Positions 6,520-6,672 of a stretch of 6,672 bases of DNA are shown here, one piece after another. The position numbers and the translations under genes are program-made. This DNA is from Microcaldota archaeon. GTDB lineage: Archaea; Micrarchaeota; Micrarchaeia; Norongarragalinales; Norongarragalinaceae. The stretch lies in contig JAGVWL010000029.1 of the NCBI GenBank assembly GCA_018304285.1, positions 1 to 6,672 on the forward strand. Reading direction: 5' to 3'. Each line of letters starts with the position of its first letter. Within the stretch, counting starts at the first letter, position 1. Below the pieces are notes generated by a model. The model did not search any database, was not told the origin of the DNA, and was given only the letters and a program-made list of their open reading frames with translations.

Positions 6520-6591
6520 AAAAAGCAGGGGGGTTTGATTTGCCTTCATTCACCCGAAAAAAAAAGCAAAACCCCCCCCTTCGCTTTTTTT
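6520..6591 (+). terminator. Hairpin plus T-run terminator, possibly bidirectional
   Basis: The left arm is AAAAAGC (6520-6526), A, GGGGGG (6528-6533), TTT. The right arm is AAAA (6568-6571), eight C (6572-6579), TTCGC, and seven T (6585-6591). The A5 and GC pair with the GC and T-run, and the six G pair with six of the eight C, leaving a small internal loop. TTTGC at 6539-6543 can also pair with GCAAA at 6566-6570. The + strand ends in T7, about 115 bases after the argD stop. Read on the other strand the same stem is followed by T5, so it could also stop a convergent transcript. This looks like an intrinsic terminator closing the operon. In an archaeon the T-run alone would be the main signal. 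Confidence 0.65.
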
Positions 6592-6672
6592 CAAGCGCTA
6601 GAGTCTATCGTTTTTTGCTTCGCCGGGCTTTAATGCAGTTTGGGTATGGTAAGAGCGTGTCTTTCCAACCTT
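6592..6672. other. Right-end intergenic stretch, no gene identified
   Basis: These last 81 bases contain a second T-run (T6 at 6611-6616), which could act as a backup oligo-T termination signal, and a weak TTTAAT element at 6629-6634. On the minus strand one frame is open from the window edge to a TAG at 6598-6600 (25 codons), and another to a TAG at 6605-6607 (22 codons, basic end). On the plus strand an ATG at 6646 is open to the edge, without a well-spaced ribosome binding site. None is long enough to call. Confidence 0.3.

Noticed and set aside
6427..6633. A 68-codon plus-strand frame starting inside argD and crossing the terminator
   Set aside because: It begins in argD coding sequence and runs through the hairpin arms, and its low-complexity product has no recognisable domain.
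6629..6650. Promoter for a downstream gene (TTTAAT or TATGGT elements)
   Set aside because: No matching second element at proper spacing for a bacterial promoter, and no clear BRE for an archaeal one.
6627..6672. tRNA-like string (TAAGAGCG, then TTTCCAA) at the right edge
   Set aside because: No acceptor or correctly sized D-arm could be built, and the anticodon stem does not pair.
1..6672. CRISPR array, insertion sequence, defence or toxin-antitoxin genes
   Set aside because: No direct repeats, terminal inverted repeats or relevant families seen; about 97 percent of the window is arginine pathway coding sequence.

Overview
This window is almost entirely one arginine biosynthesis operon, read left to right on the + strand: argH (3' end only), argF, argG, argC, argJ, argB, argD. 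Every enzyme from glutamate to arginine is encoded here except carbamoyl phosphate synthetase, which supplies ArgF. The families are recognised from conserved motifs read directly in the translations; no database search was possible.

Layout. Bases 1-269 are the last 88 codons of argininosuccinate lyase, whose catalytic part lies before the window. Ornithine carbamoyltransferase (291-1235) and argininosuccinate synthase (1239-2447) follow. Next come the acetyl-cycle genes in the classic C-J-B-D order: argC (2444-3448), argJ (3445-4614), argB (4611-5333) and argD (5330-6472). The four junctions from argG to argD are all ATGA overlaps, where the start codon shares bases with the previous stop. 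This predicts strong translational coupling and one transcript. The last 200 bases (6473-6672) hold a GC-rich hairpin with a T-run that reads as a terminator, a possible tiny polylysine reading frame in front of it, and no gene I can identify.

How the genes work together. ArgJ moves the acetyl group from N-acetylornithine to glutamate. ArgB, ArgC and ArgD turn N-acetylglutamate into N-acetylornithine, and ArgJ releases ornithine again. ArgF makes citrulline, ArgG makes argininosuccinate, and ArgH makes arginine. No argA is present, as expected for a recycling (ArgJ) pathway. No carAB, arginine repressor or operator is visible, and the operon promoter must lie upstream of the window.

Organism. 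The window has no taxonomic marker. Compact overlapping genes, lysine- and alanine-rich proteins, Shine-Dalgarno sites of GGTG/GAGGT type and regular use of ATA for isoleucine would suit a small-genome archaeon (for example a DPANN lineage) or a deep-branching bacterium. I lean weakly to the archaeon. The hairpin-plus-T-run terminator is more bacterial in style, so the question stays open.

I do not see a previously undescribed system here. The points most worth a second look are the short ArgB without the N-terminal arginine-sensing helix and with an altered nucleotide-site motif, and the polylysine mini-frame with a strong ribosome binding site directly in front of the terminator.
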